DNA of 64,000 nt from RH-AL1 sp965198715. GTDB taxonomy: Bacteria; Pseudomonadota; Alphaproteobacteria; Rhizobiales; Beijerinckiaceae. The notes beneath the pieces were generated by a model. That model did not search any database. It was not told where the DNA came from and was given only the letters and a program-made list of their open reading frames with translations. Every line of letters starts with the position of its first letter. Positions within the stretch are counted from its first letter, which is position 1. The position numbers and the translations under genes are program-made. Positions 17,619 to 26,880 of this stretch are shown here, piece by piece. The stretch spans positions 1,860,001-1,924,000 of the forward strand of contig CBDAPV010000001.1 of NCBI GenBank assembly GCA_965198715.1, written 5' to 3'.

Positions 17619-18697
17619 CGTCGACAGGCCATGGGGTCGAAGCTCGCCTCCTGCCGCTCGAAGCGCTCGACGGCATCAATGATCGATTCTACCGTCTGCG
17701 AGCCGAAGAAAAGGCCCGTCGGCTCGTCGTGGTCGGCGCCCTTGACGGTCTCGCGCAGGCCACCCGCGTCTAGGGCAATGACGGGAGTGCCCGCCGCCTG
17801 CGCCTCGACCGGGGCGATCCCGAAATCCTCGATGCCGGCGAAGACGAAGGCCCTAGCCTCACCGAGTAGCCGACTCAGAGATGCGTGATCGACCTTGCCC
17901 GCGAACTCAACATGGCGATCGGAAAGAGCTCGCAGCGCAGCAGCCTCCGGGCCGTCCCCGACCACGATCAAGTGCCGGCCCATTTGCTCGAAGGCTTTGA
18001 TCACGAGGTCGACCCGCTTGTAAGGCACGAGGCGGCCGGCCGTGACGTAGTAGTCTCCTCTCGCCGGTGCGATGCCGAAGGCCTCGACCGACACGGGCGG
18101 ATTAATAACGGTTGAGGGCCGACGATAATATTTCGATATTCTGCCCGCGACGAATCGCGAGTTCGCAGCGTAAGCGTCCGGCCGCTGCGCCGCCGCAAAG
18201 TCCCAGCGACGAAGATCGTGCAGCACGTGGCGGGCCCACATACCCTTAAGACCCGTGCTCATGCGGGCATCGGTGAGATATTCCTCCTGAAGGTCCCACG
18301 CGTACCGCATTGGCGAATGCGTATAGACGACGTGCTTTTGATCGGGCGCGGTTATGATCCCATGGGCCACGGCGTTGTGGCTGCTGATCACAAGATCGAA
18401 GCCGCGAAAGTCGAGCTGCTCGATGGCGATCGGCCAAAGGTTTAGGACCTTGCGGAAATGCCTACGGGCCAGCGGGAGACGCTGGATGAAGCTAGTCGTG
18501 ACCGCTCGACCACCAAGGAAGCCGCGGGACTGCTCGTCTAGAAAATCAACGAGCGCAAAAATTTCGCATTGTGGAAAGATCGCGAGGATCTGCTCGATCA
18601 CGCGTTCGGCGCCGGAATAGACGAAGAGTGGGTCAGCGACGAGTGCGACCCTCACGGCTGAACCTGTCGAAGAACGATGCCTTTCATCAGAAAACAC
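17537..18697 (-). CDS. Family 4 glycosyltransferase, mannosyltransferase-like
   Basis: The 386-residue GT-B protein starts VALVADPLFVYSGAERVIEQIL with the GAER loop, then VVYTHSPMRYAWDL, a block typical of WbaZ/WbyL-like enzymes that transfer mannose or related sugars. The donor domain carries YYVTAGRLVPYKRVDLVI, VVGDGPEA, EFAGKV and FAGIEDFGIAPVEAQAAGTPVIA with the E-x7-E pair. It acts in the cytoplasm on lipid-linked intermediates. It is the second gene after the 56-residue membrane protein, 31 bases downstream of it, and overlaps the exostosin-like gene tail-to-tail. Confidence 0.9.
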   Translation of the reverse strand: MFSDERHRSSTGSAVRVALVADPLFVYSGAERVIEQILAIFPQCEIFALVDFLDEQSRGFLGGRAVTTSFIQRLPLARRHFRKVLNLWPIAIEQLDFRGFDLVISSHNAVAHGIITAPDQKHVVYTHSPMRYAWDLQEEYLTDARMSTGLKGMWARHVLHDLRRWDFAAAQRPDAYAANSRFVAGRISKYYRRPSTVINPPVSVEAFGIAPARGDYYVTAGRLVPYKRVDLVIKAFEQMGRHLIVVGDGPEAAALRALSDRHVEFAGKVDHASLSRLLGEARAFVFAGIEDFGIAPVEAQAAGTPVIALDAGGLRETVKGADHDEPTGLFFGSQTVESIIDAVERFERQEASFDPMACRRHAETFGTERFRLAFRELVDRTVSATL

Positions 18698-18728
18698 GCG
18701 CGAATGCGAATGACGCGTGTTCCCTGGT

Positions 18729-18899
18729 TCAAAGCCAGCCGCAAATCTTCAGAAGGCCTGCCCATGAGCAAAATCCCAAGGTCAGGAGCACCCACCCGCG
18801 ATACCTCATCGGCGCGCCCTTCGCGCATTCGCTGTCAATCTCTTCCGAGATTATAGAGGATTTGTCCAAACGACCGGTATGGTATTCGACAACGCTCAT
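18729..18899 (-). CDS. 56-residue single-pass membrane protein, RGW-motif
   Basis: A minus-strand frame from ATG at 18899 to TGA at 18731-18729. A polar N-terminus of about 30 residues precedes MRYRGW and a single hydrophobic helix rich in Leu, Gly and Cys. A good ribosome binding site (GAGG, then five bases) precedes the ATG. It matches the protein at 3539-3694 in the order of charged leader, [LM]R[FY]RGW, nine hydrophobic residues and WA. Its stop lies 31 bases before the GT4 gene, implying co-transcription. Function is unknown. Confidence 0.65.
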   Translation of the reverse strand: MSVVEYHTGRLDKSSIISEEIDSECAKGAPMRYRGWVLLTLGFCSWAGLLKICGWL

Positions 18900-19037
18900 T
18901 GCGGCCTCGACTTCGCTATAAGGTAGCTTGAGGCAAAGCGTTTAACAATTCATCCGGCTGGTCAACGTGAATGGTTCGATTCGTGGAGGCCATTAGTCAA
19001 CTCGCGAGGACATGTCGCGCCTTTGATGCGCGATGTA

Positions 19038-19877
19038 TCAGGCATCATCGGACGCAGGAACCTCGATGGCGTCCGGGCCACGATAGATAAGGATCGGCGG
19101 GTTCACCATGCGAGGCGCGTGGCGGTGTTCCCAAACCTTGGCGAGACGCAGGAATTCAGCGAAAGCATTCATGCAGCTCCAGATGAAGCCGCGCATCCCG
19201 AGACGCCAGTGGCCGCACTTCAGGTAAACCCATAAGAATCGGAGAAAAGGCTTGAAAATCAGTCTGACACCTGAACCGCGCCTACCTAGAATCAAGATCT
19301 CACGCGCTTCCAGTTCCGAATACCGGTTATAGGTTGCGACCTGTTCCGCAATGGTGTAATTACGCCAATGCAATATCGCGCCCTTGAGCTGCACCAGAGG
19401 ACCGGGGCAGTACAGCTCTTCGTGGATAAGCATGTCTGAGCGCCAGTCCGATCTTGTCCGATTGTATAGTCGCACAAAATTAGCACGTTTCGATGCGCGC
19501 CGCATGTTAAACATAAGTCGTCCTAGGAACTCATCCTTTCGTTCGACGGTGAAGCCGCTGCCGGGCTCGGGGTCCTCCGCCATGTGTCGCCGAATGTCAG
19601 CGGCAAGGTCGGGCGTGACAATCTCATCGGCTTCCAGGAAAAACAACCAGTCGTTGCGCGCGAGGCTCGCCCCTTTGCGTCGCTGATCGACCCAGCCGAG
19701 CCAGTCCTGGCTGTGGATCGTCGCTCCCGCAGCCTCGGCAATTTCCTTGGTGCGATCGGTGCTGCTGGCGTCGATCAACAGAACCTCGTCTGCAAAAGGG
19801 CGAGTGCTCGCGAGCGCCCGACCGATCAGAGCCTCCTCGTTCCTGGAAAGTATGATGACCGATATGCGCTGCATCAT
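19038..19877 (-). CDS. Family 2 glycosyltransferase, WaaE/KdtX-like, paralogue
   Basis: The 279-residue GT-A protein starts ISVIILSRNEEALIGRAL, then DEVLLIDASSTDRT and the metal site LEADEI. It shares a string of blocks with the gene at 3808: QDWLGWVDQRR, VERKDEFLGRLMFNMRRASK, LYNRTRSDWRSDMLIHE, LHWRNYT and a C-terminal FAEFLRL region. The two are clearly paralogous and occupy opposite ends of the EPS cluster. The DxD-type motif here reads EADE rather than DADE. The upstream flank is transposase and recombinase debris, so this gene marks the edge of the intact cluster. Confidence 0.88.
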   Translation of the reverse strand: MMQRISVIILSRNEEALIGRALASTRPFADEVLLIDASSTDRTKEIAEAAGATIHSQDWLGWVDQRRKGASLARNDWLFFLEADEIVTPDLAADIRRHMAEDPEPGSGFTVERKDEFLGRLMFNMRRASKRANFVRLYNRTRSDWRSDMLIHEELYCPGPLVQLKGAILHWRNYTIAEQVATYNRYSELEAREILILGRRGSGVRLIFKPFLRFLWVYLKCGHWRLGMRGFIWSCMNAFAEFLRLAKVWEHRHAPRMVNPPILIYRGPDAIEVPASDDA

Positions 19878-19955
19878 CTGATCGTATAGAGTGATTCACT
19901 CACCTTCGCGCTGCCTAAAACTTATAGATTTTAGAGATTTTCAAGGTCCGTCGAC

Positions 19956-20060
19956 AGCGACTCACGAGGACACAACCTCGCAGAGATCAAGGCGGAATTG
20001 GCCTCGTCCGGCATTGCCGTCTCTAACTCGGCTATCGGACGACGCTCGGACGGCTCGGCG
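19956..20060 (+). pseudogene. IS630-type transposase fragment
   Basis: A 30-odd residue stretch reads SRGHNLAEIKAELASSGIAV followed by SNSAIGRR. This resembles the second helix-turn-helix of IS630-family transposases (typically LAELKAxLAExGIxVSxSTxxRF). It stops at about 20060 and has no start or catalytic DDE part. It is a short relic that indicates past IS activity at the edge of the EPS cluster. Confidence 0.5.
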
Positions 20061-20304
20061 TGACGCATAAAAGGTCGCTTAGGGACTTAGAGCTAGACCG
20101 CTCCGAAGTTAGCGAGGCGCCGGAGAGACCGCCATCGTGGTAGCGCCAGGCACCAAGCGCCAATCCTCGTGCCTGGCTCTTGATGTAGGCCTCGAAAGCC
20201 TCCCGCTGCGCGTCGAGCAAGTTGAAGGCGATGTCGAGGTTATGCTCGGTCGACTTACACGTATAGATCGCGCAACGCTGAGGCGTCGGCTGATGCGGCC
20301 TCAT
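20032..20304 (-). pseudogene. Serine recombinase N-terminal fragment
   Basis: From ATG 20304 the frame encodes RCAIYTCKSTEHNLDIAFN followed by LLDAQREAFEAYIKSQA and later YHDGGLSGASL. This is the catalytic start of a large serine recombinase/resolvase, in which RCAIYTRKS and LDAQREACEAYI are near-invariant. The conserved Arg is Cys here (YTCKS), the sequence degenerates after GGLSG, and about 400 downstream residues are missing. It is an inactive relic of a phage-type or island integrase, fused in frame to the end of the helicase remnant. Confidence 0.8.
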
Positions 20305-20359
20305 GGCCTCGCCTCGCCAATCGCCTCGGGCGCTTGCGGTGGATCGCGGCACCTCGAGA

Positions 20360-21445
20360 CGTGAAGGGTTTCTTCGCGCAGCGGCTCGATCGCTGGTTCG
20401 CGCAGGCCAAAAAAGCGTTTGCCGTTCCACGTCGTCGGCCTCCGAGCCATCGCACACCGCGACCTCCGGCACCGGGCCGTCGAATGCGGAGATCGTACCT
20501 TTGCGCTCCTCCTCGCGGTTGTCGACATCGCGGACGACCGGTGGCAGCAGCCGGTCAGCCACCTGCCGGATCTGGTGAGAGGTGAGGTAGTTCACCTTCA
20601 GCGCGGCGGAGCGACCGCGCAGGTCGATGCCCAGGCCCTTCCAGGAGAAGGGTTGCTGGAAGATGCGCTGGCCGAAGTCACCGGCGAAGAACAGGGCGTT
20701 CGGACCCGGTGCGACGATGGCGGCGAGGAAGCGCAGCTCGGGCACGCCGAGGTCCTGCGCCTCGTCCACCACGACATGGGTGAAGGGCTTCTCGGCTCGG
20801 CTCTCGTGGTGGCGCGCGACAGCCCCGAACACCTCGGCAGGAGTCATCAAATGCTGGCGGCGCAGGCTCTCGCGGGCGGCGAGGAAGACGGCGGCGCGCC
20901 GCTCGCGCTGCTTGGCGCCGAGGCGGTTCTTGCGGCCGAGCCGCGGCACGCCGGCATAAGCGGCGGCGTCTTCGACCTGCCAAGCATCGAAGACGTGGGC
21001 CCACTCGGCGAGAAGGAAGCGCTCGCTGAAGGTCTCGCCCTCGCCGGCTTTCGCCAGGGCGGCGCGCGGCTGCGCCTCAGTGGCGAGACGTGGCCTATGC
21101 CCCAGCGCGGCCTCGTAGAGCTCCAGAGCGATCGCGTCGAACGGCGCGACGGTGAGGCGCGGCACCAGGCTGCGGTCAGGCCCGACGAGCACGTCGACCT
21201 TGCGGCGCAGCGCGTCGGCGAGCGGCTGCGAGAAGGTGGTGAGCAGCACGCGGGCTTGCGAGTCGGCGCGCAGCAGGCGCACGGCGCGGTGCAGCGCCAC
21301 CACGGTCTTGCCAGTGCCTGCCGAGCCGGCGATGCGCAGTCGGATCGAGCTGCAGGTCGAACGCCGAGGTCTTCACCGCCTTCTGCTCGGCGGCCGGGAG
21401 GCGGGCGAGGGCGTCGGTGAAGGTGTCGGCGATGCGAAAGTCCAT
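20360..21445 (-). pseudogene. UvrD-like helicase gene with internal deletion and truncated end
   Basis: The ATG at 21445 opens MDFRIADTFTDALARL, the start of a known family of UvrD-domain helicases with an N-terminal RelE-like region. At about 21346 the sequence jumps, with a frame change, to RIAGSAGTGKTVVALHRAVR, the Walker A of the helicase core. In intact members a couple of hundred residues separate these blocks, so an internal deletion is inferred. The core continues with LLTTFSQPLADAL, VVVDEAQDLG (Walker B), FFAGDFGQRIFQQPFSWKG and VNYLTSHQIRQVADRLL, then ends near DDVERQTLF, losing helicase motifs V and VI. Such helicases often accompany restriction-modification genes. Not functional. 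Confidence 0.8.
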
Positions 21446-21589
21446 CAGAACACTCGTCTCCCGCAGGCCATGTCGCCTTTCGGCGACATCAGGGGGACAC
21501 ACCCCTTCGCGATCGCACATCCGGTTTTTGCGTCGCGATGCGGCGCGCGTCGACCCGAAGCCGGGCCTCTCCTGGTAGAATGACCGGTC

Positions 21590-22260
21590 CGGACGGTAGG
21601 TTCCGCGTGGGCAATTCAGACCTGCACGCCGAGGCGCATACCCGAAACACCTTCATCACCTCGTCGCCGAAGTGGTTGATCACCTTCACCGCAATGCGAC
21701 CCGTGCCAGGCCGTGCGAACGGGCGCGACACGTCGCGGTAGAGCGTCGCCCGCCCGGTGCGGCGACAGCGACTCCACCGTGAATGGCCCCGCCACGCGCA
21801 TCCGCGCCTTGTCCTCGTAAGGCCGGTTGTAGAGCAGCTCGATGTCGGCCGCCTTGGCGATGAAGGCGTCGATCTCGCGCTGTCTCGCGATGCGCCCCTC
21901 CCACCATTTGGCATGCGCGTCTTTGGCCTCCGCCCGCCAGTCGGCGCCGGCCTCGCGCGGGATCGACCAATCCTCGAAGGGATGGTCATCGCGAGCGGAG
22001 CGAAGCGACCCCGGGCGTGCGACGGCTCCTGGGTTGCTTCGTCCGGAGCCTGCGCCGTGCCGGCCTCGGAGCCGGACCCGATGGCTCGCAATGACGTGCG
22101 TCCGAGCCAAGCATTCAGCGTCGCACGCGGCGGCTCGAGCACTGCCTGCCAGCGTTCGCAGATCACGTCGATCTCGGCGTTGTTGGCGATCGACTTCAGG
22201 GTGACGTGCGGCGAGCGCGTCATAGTTGAAGCCGTGGCGGATGTCGCCCTGCGCCGCCGC
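21590..22260 (-). pseudogene. Type III-like adenine DNA methyltransferase (Mod) remnant
   Basis: Several collinear minus-strand blocks in different frames match the C-terminal half of large site-specific adenine methyltransferases: HVTLKSIANNAEIDVICERW, then KWWEGRIARQREIDAFIAKA, ELLYNRPYEDKARMRVAGPF, TVESLSPHR and GRIAVKVINHFGDEVMKVFR. The blocks are interrupted by frameshifts and intervening unrelated sequence (~22000-22080). The catalytic and SAM-binding N-terminal half is not present. It represents the modification part of a decayed restriction-modification system. Confidence 0.75.
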
Positions 22261-22455
22261 GAGCGGCTGCGGCCGGCCCGGTACCTCCTGCTCCTTGCGG
22301 TGCCCTTCGGGCGATCAGAGAGGAGGGAAGGTGGATTGCGGACAGCTATTCACCATGTACCGCTCGATTTGATGCCAGCGAATACTTTCTAGAGAAGGCT
22401 TGAATAGCCTCTGAGTAGGCATTTGATCGTCTGTCCATGTAAAGGCTTATACTCG

Positions 22456-22836
22456 TTACCGTTGTTGAAAACGTCCGTAGCTCGGGTCGCGCCAGTGCCG
22501 CAGCAACCGGGCGGTGACGGGCGTGACGCCCCAGTCGGTCGAGTTGGGAAGGCGACGCCAGGCCGCGACGAGCCGGCGGATCTCGTTGACGATCGGGGTG
22601 GGGTTGTACTCCTGGCCCGAGGCGTCGACGTCGGCCTCCGCCGAAAGCGCGAGGCTCGCCTGCTTGCCGCCGCCCCGCTTCTTGGCCTTGGGAACCGGCG
22701 TGAGGAGCTTCGACTCGCGCCGCCCGGGCAGCGGCGGCTCGTCGAGCGGCTGACCCTCGGCGTGGAGGGCGTGATGCCGCGTCGGAGCCGCATAGGGTGA
22801 GTTCAGGATCGGCTGTTCGTAAAAAGGTAGGGCCAT
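22456..22836 (-). pseudogene. Type III restriction enzyme Res subunit, N-terminal fragment
   Basis: From ATG 22836 the frame reads MALPFYEQPILNSPYAAPTR, HHALHAEGQPLD, then LLTPVPKAKKR and EYNPTPIVNEIRRLVAAWR with DWGVTPVTARLLRHWRDP. This is the conserved N-terminus of DEAD/DEAH-box restriction proteins of the type III-like group. The frame ends after about 126 residues, before any helicase motif. The product would be inert. Together with the neighbouring remnants it documents a lost defence island. Confidence 0.75.
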
Positions 22837-23349
22837 GCGAGTCAGCGATTATGCCTACATCCTCCTGCCACGACAGAATGCGCGCGGGCTTTGCCGGGCT
22901 GATTAGCGCAGCCTGACAAAAGGGTGGCCCATCGATCGATCAATCGCTCAGATAAAGAACGGGAGCCGATATCCGTCGTAACGCGACAGCGCGTTGTCGA
23001 AGGCTGAATGTTCGCGAAGGGGTCATTGGCCTGCGTGACCGGTGCGATGCCGCCACCATCGAAGCCATTGACGACGAAGCGTGCCTCCGGCATGCCGGCG
23101 TTCTAAGCGCGGGGCGGCGCTGCCGCTCACGTTTCGCTGCCGAGGCGGCCTGCAATATCCGGATCGCCGAAATGACCCCGGGCGCGAGATGCTCGCTGAC
23201 CGGTCTGCGATCAACAGGCTATATAAACCTAAAAGAACATCAAAATGTAGAATATACAATTGCATCGATCTATGATTTCGGTGAGGCAGATAGATCTCGG
23301 GAAATGATTGGAGTCTCCAAGCATTTTCGCATCGCAACACGAAGGACAC
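22837..23349. other. Gene-free stretch before uxs
   Basis: About 510 bases contain no recognised gene. A minus-strand frame around 23000-23093 gives FVVNGFDGGGIAPVTQANDP, which could be a relic but was not identified. From about 23215 to 23300 the sequence turns AT-rich (CTATATAAACCTAAAAG region), which fits the promoter of uxs-ugd. Confidence 0.5.
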
Positions 23350-24396
<1,047 letters not shown>

Positions 24397-24445
24397 TCCA
24401 GCCACACCGCAACTTTCGTCAGCTTGTATCAAAGGAGAATAGCAC

Positions 24446-25771
24446 TTGCGCATCGCGATGATCGGCTCGGGCTACGTGGGTCTGGTATCGGGAGCCTGTT
24501 TCTCCGACTTCGGGCACCGCGTGACATGCGTCGACCTCGATGCACGCAAGATCGCGTCCCTCGAAGCGGGCGTGATGCCGATCTTCGAGCCCGGCCTCAA
24601 GGATCTCGTCGCCCGCAACGTGCGCGAGGGGCGCCTGACATTCTCCACCGACCTGCCAAGCTCGATCGCCGACGTCGAGGCGGTGTTCATCGCGGTCGGG
24701 ACGCCGTCGCGGCACGGCGACGGCCATGCCGACCTCAGCTACGTCTACGCCGCCGCCGCCGACGTGGCGCTGGCGGCCAAAGGCCCGCTCGTGGTCATCA
24801 CCAAGTCCACGGTTCCGGTCGGCACCGGCGACGAGGTCGAGCGCATCTGCCGCGCCAAGCGCCCGGACCTGGTCGGTGACCTGGCCATCGACGTCGTCTC
24901 CAACCCCGAGTTCCTGCGCGAGGGCGCGGCGATCGAGGACTTCAAGCGGCCGGATCGGATCGTGGTCGGCTGCGAGAGCCAGCGCGCCCGCGAGGTGATG
25001 GCGGCGATCTACCGGCCGCTGCACATCAACCAGTCGCCGATCGTCTACGTCGGCCGTCGCACGTCCGAGCTGATCAAATACGCCTCCAACGCCTTCCTCG
25101 CGGTCAAGATCACCTTCATCAACGAGATGGCCGACCTCTGCGAGAAGACCGGTGCCAACGTCCAGGACGTCGCCCGCGGCATGGGGCTCGACGGGCGCAT
25201 CGGGGGCAAGTTCCTCCACGCCGGCCCGGGCTACGGCGGCTCGTGCTTCCCCAAGGACACCCTGGCCCTGGTGAAGACCGGCCAGGACTTCGAGGCGCCG
25301 ATCCGCATTGTCGAGACCGTCGTGGCGGTGAACGACCAGAGGAAGCGCGCCATGGGCCGCAAGATCATCGCAGCATGCGGCGGCAGCGTGCGTGGCAAGA
25401 CGATCGCGATCCTCGGCCTCGCCTTCAAGCCCAACACCGACGACATGCGCGAGGCGCCGGCGCTCTCGATCATCGCCACGCTGCAGGATGCCGGCGCGAG
25501 CGTGCGCGGCTACGATCCCGAGAGCATGGAGCAGGCGCGCCCGCTGCTGCCGGGCGTCGCATTCGCCGACAACGCCTACGATTGCGTCGCGGGCGCCGAC
25601 GCGGTGGCGATCCTGACCGAATGGGACGAGTTCCGCGCCCTCGACCTCGCCCGCCTCAAGGCATCTCTCGCCGCACCGATCCTGGTCGACCTGCGCAACA
25701 TCTACCCGCCGGAGGACGCCCGAAACGAGGGCTTCCACTACTCGAGCGTGGGACGGCCGCAGCCGGCGTGA
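24446..25771 (+). CDS. ugd: UDP-glucose 6-dehydrogenase
   Basis: The 441-residue enzyme oxidises UDP-glucose to UDP-glucuronate with two NAD+. It opens with the Rossmann motif IAMIGSGYVGLVSGACFSD, followed by VFIAVGTPSRHGDGHADLSY and SNPEFLREGAAIEDF. The catalytic-cysteine segment is GPGYGGSCFPKDTLAL, and the C-terminal domain starts AILGLAFKPNTDDMRE. Length is typical. The TTG start at 24446 has AAAGGAG about ten bases upstream. Its last 370 bases are the parent of the decayed repeat at 3062-3448. Confidence 0.97.
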   Translation: MRIAMIGSGYVGLVSGACFSDFGHRVTCVDLDARKIASLEAGVMPIFEPGLKDLVARNVREGRLTFSTDLPSSIADVEAVFIAVGTPSRHGDGHADLSYVYAAAADVALAAKGPLVVITKSTVPVGTGDEVERICRAKRPDLVGDLAIDVVSNPEFLREGAAIEDFKRPDRIVVGCESQRAREVMAAIYRPLHINQSPIVYVGRRTSELIKYASNAFLAVKITFINEMADLCEKTGANVQDVARGMGLDGRIGGKFLHAGPGYGGSCFPKDTLALVKTGQDFEAPIRIVETVVAVNDQRKRAMGRKIIAACGGSVRGKTIAILGLAFKPNTDDMREAPALSIIATLQDAGASVRGYDPESMEQARPLLPGVAFADNAYDCVAGADAVAILTEWDEFRALDLARLKASLAAPILVDLRNIYPPEDARNEGFHYSSVGRPQPA

Positions 25772-25920
25772 CGCACCTGCCGCAGGGTGAAGGAGATCTC
25801 CCGGCACCGGCCGCGGCGCGCGAAAAGGCTTGCCCATTCGCGGGCGCCCCCGCATTCTAGTCGCATTGCGGGCGTGAGGGTGCTGCGCGCACGCGCGACA
25901 CCTCCCGGGACGAGTTCGAG

Positions 25921-26880
25921 ATGGCCGAGACCGGCGACCTGAGGCGATTGTCGTCACCCCAGATCTTCCTGGTGCGGATCGTCGTCTTCCTGATCCTCGT
26001 CGGGTTCATGGCGCTCATCCTCTACAAGACGATCGTCAAGGCCTTCCTCGCCAATCCCGGCCTCAATGCGCTCATCTTCTTCGTCCTGTTCATCGGCATC
26101 GTCTTCGGCCTTCGCAACGTCTTCCGGCTGTTCGGTGAGATCCGCTGGGTCAACGCGCTGCCGCAGGGCAAGGCCGCCGAGGTCAGGCCGCCGATCCTGC
26201 TGGCTCCGATGGCGACGCTGCTCGGCGACAAGCCGCCCACCGCCGGCCTGTCGCCGCTGACGCTGCGGGTCATCCTCGACTCCATCGGCACCCGGCTCGA
26301 CGAGGCGCGCGAAGTGTCGCGCTACCTCACCGGCCTGCTCATCTTCCTCGGCCTGCTCGGAACCTTCTGGGGCCTGGTGAACACCGTCGGTTCGCTCGGC
26401 AACGTGCTGAACTCCCTGCAGACTGGCGGTGACGCCGGCTCCATGTTCGACGAGCTGAAGACCAACCTGGCGCAGCCGCTCGCCGGCATGGCGGTGTCCT
26501 TCACCTCGTCGCTGTTCGGCCTCTCCGGCTCGCTCATCCTCGGCTTCCTCGACCTCCAGGCGGGCCAGGCGCAAAATCGCTTCTACACCGAGCTTGAGGA
26601 TGCGCTGACCGCCAACACCGCCGTCGACATGTCGAGTGAGCGCACCGGCACGCCCGACCTCAAGGCTGCCCTCGACAAGCTCTCATCCGGCACCGACCTG
26701 ACGCAGCAGCGCGCCAGCCAGGTCGCGATTGCCAACCTCGCCGACGGCATCCAGGCGCTGGTGCAGCACATGCGCGCCGAGCAGCAGCAGATCCGCGACT
26801 GGGTCGAGGCCCAGGCCGAGCAGAACGGAGAGATCCGCAGCCTGCTCCGCCGCTTGGCGTCCGAGTCGGAGCGCAGCTGA
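25921..26880 (+). CDS. MotA/TolQ/ExbB-like proton-channel protein
   Basis: The 319-residue inner-membrane protein has two hydrophobic helices near the N-terminus (about residues 17-60). A cytoplasmic stretch follows, then the paired helices of the MotA/TolQ/ExbB fold: LTGLLIFLGLLGTFWGLVNTVGSL and LAGMAVSFTSSLFGLSGSLILGF, with the conserved Gly/Thr/Ser positions of proton-channel stators. A polar, probably coiled-coil tail of about 80 residues ends the protein. Its partner, an OmpA/MotB-like protein, overlaps it at the stop. Such pairs use the proton gradient to do work at the peptidoglycan. It is not flagellar by context: no flagellar genes are nearby. Confidence 0.85.
   Translation: MAETGDLRRLSSPQIFLVRIVVFLILVGFMALILYKTIVKAFLANPGLNALIFFVLFIGIVFGLRNVFRLFGEIRWVNALPQGKAAEVRPPILLAPMATLLGDKPPTAGLSPLTLRVILDSIGTRLDEAREVSRYLTGLLIFLGLLGTFWGLVNTVGSLGNVLNSLQTGGDAGSMFDELKTNLAQPLAGMAVSFTSSLFGLSGSLILGFLDLQAGQAQNRFYTELEDALTANTAVDMSSERTGTPDLKAALDKLSSGTDLTQQRASQVAIANLADGIQALVQHMRAEQQQIRDWVEAQAEQNGEIRSLLRRLASESERS

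Noticed and set aside
18968..18995. GGTTCGATTC-xx-CCA pattern resembling a tRNA 3' end
   Set aside because: The T-stem does not pair, and no D- or anticodon arm is present upstream.
20419..21420. 333-codon plus-strand frame across the helicase relic
   Set aside because: The opposite strand has clear helicase motifs; this frame has none.
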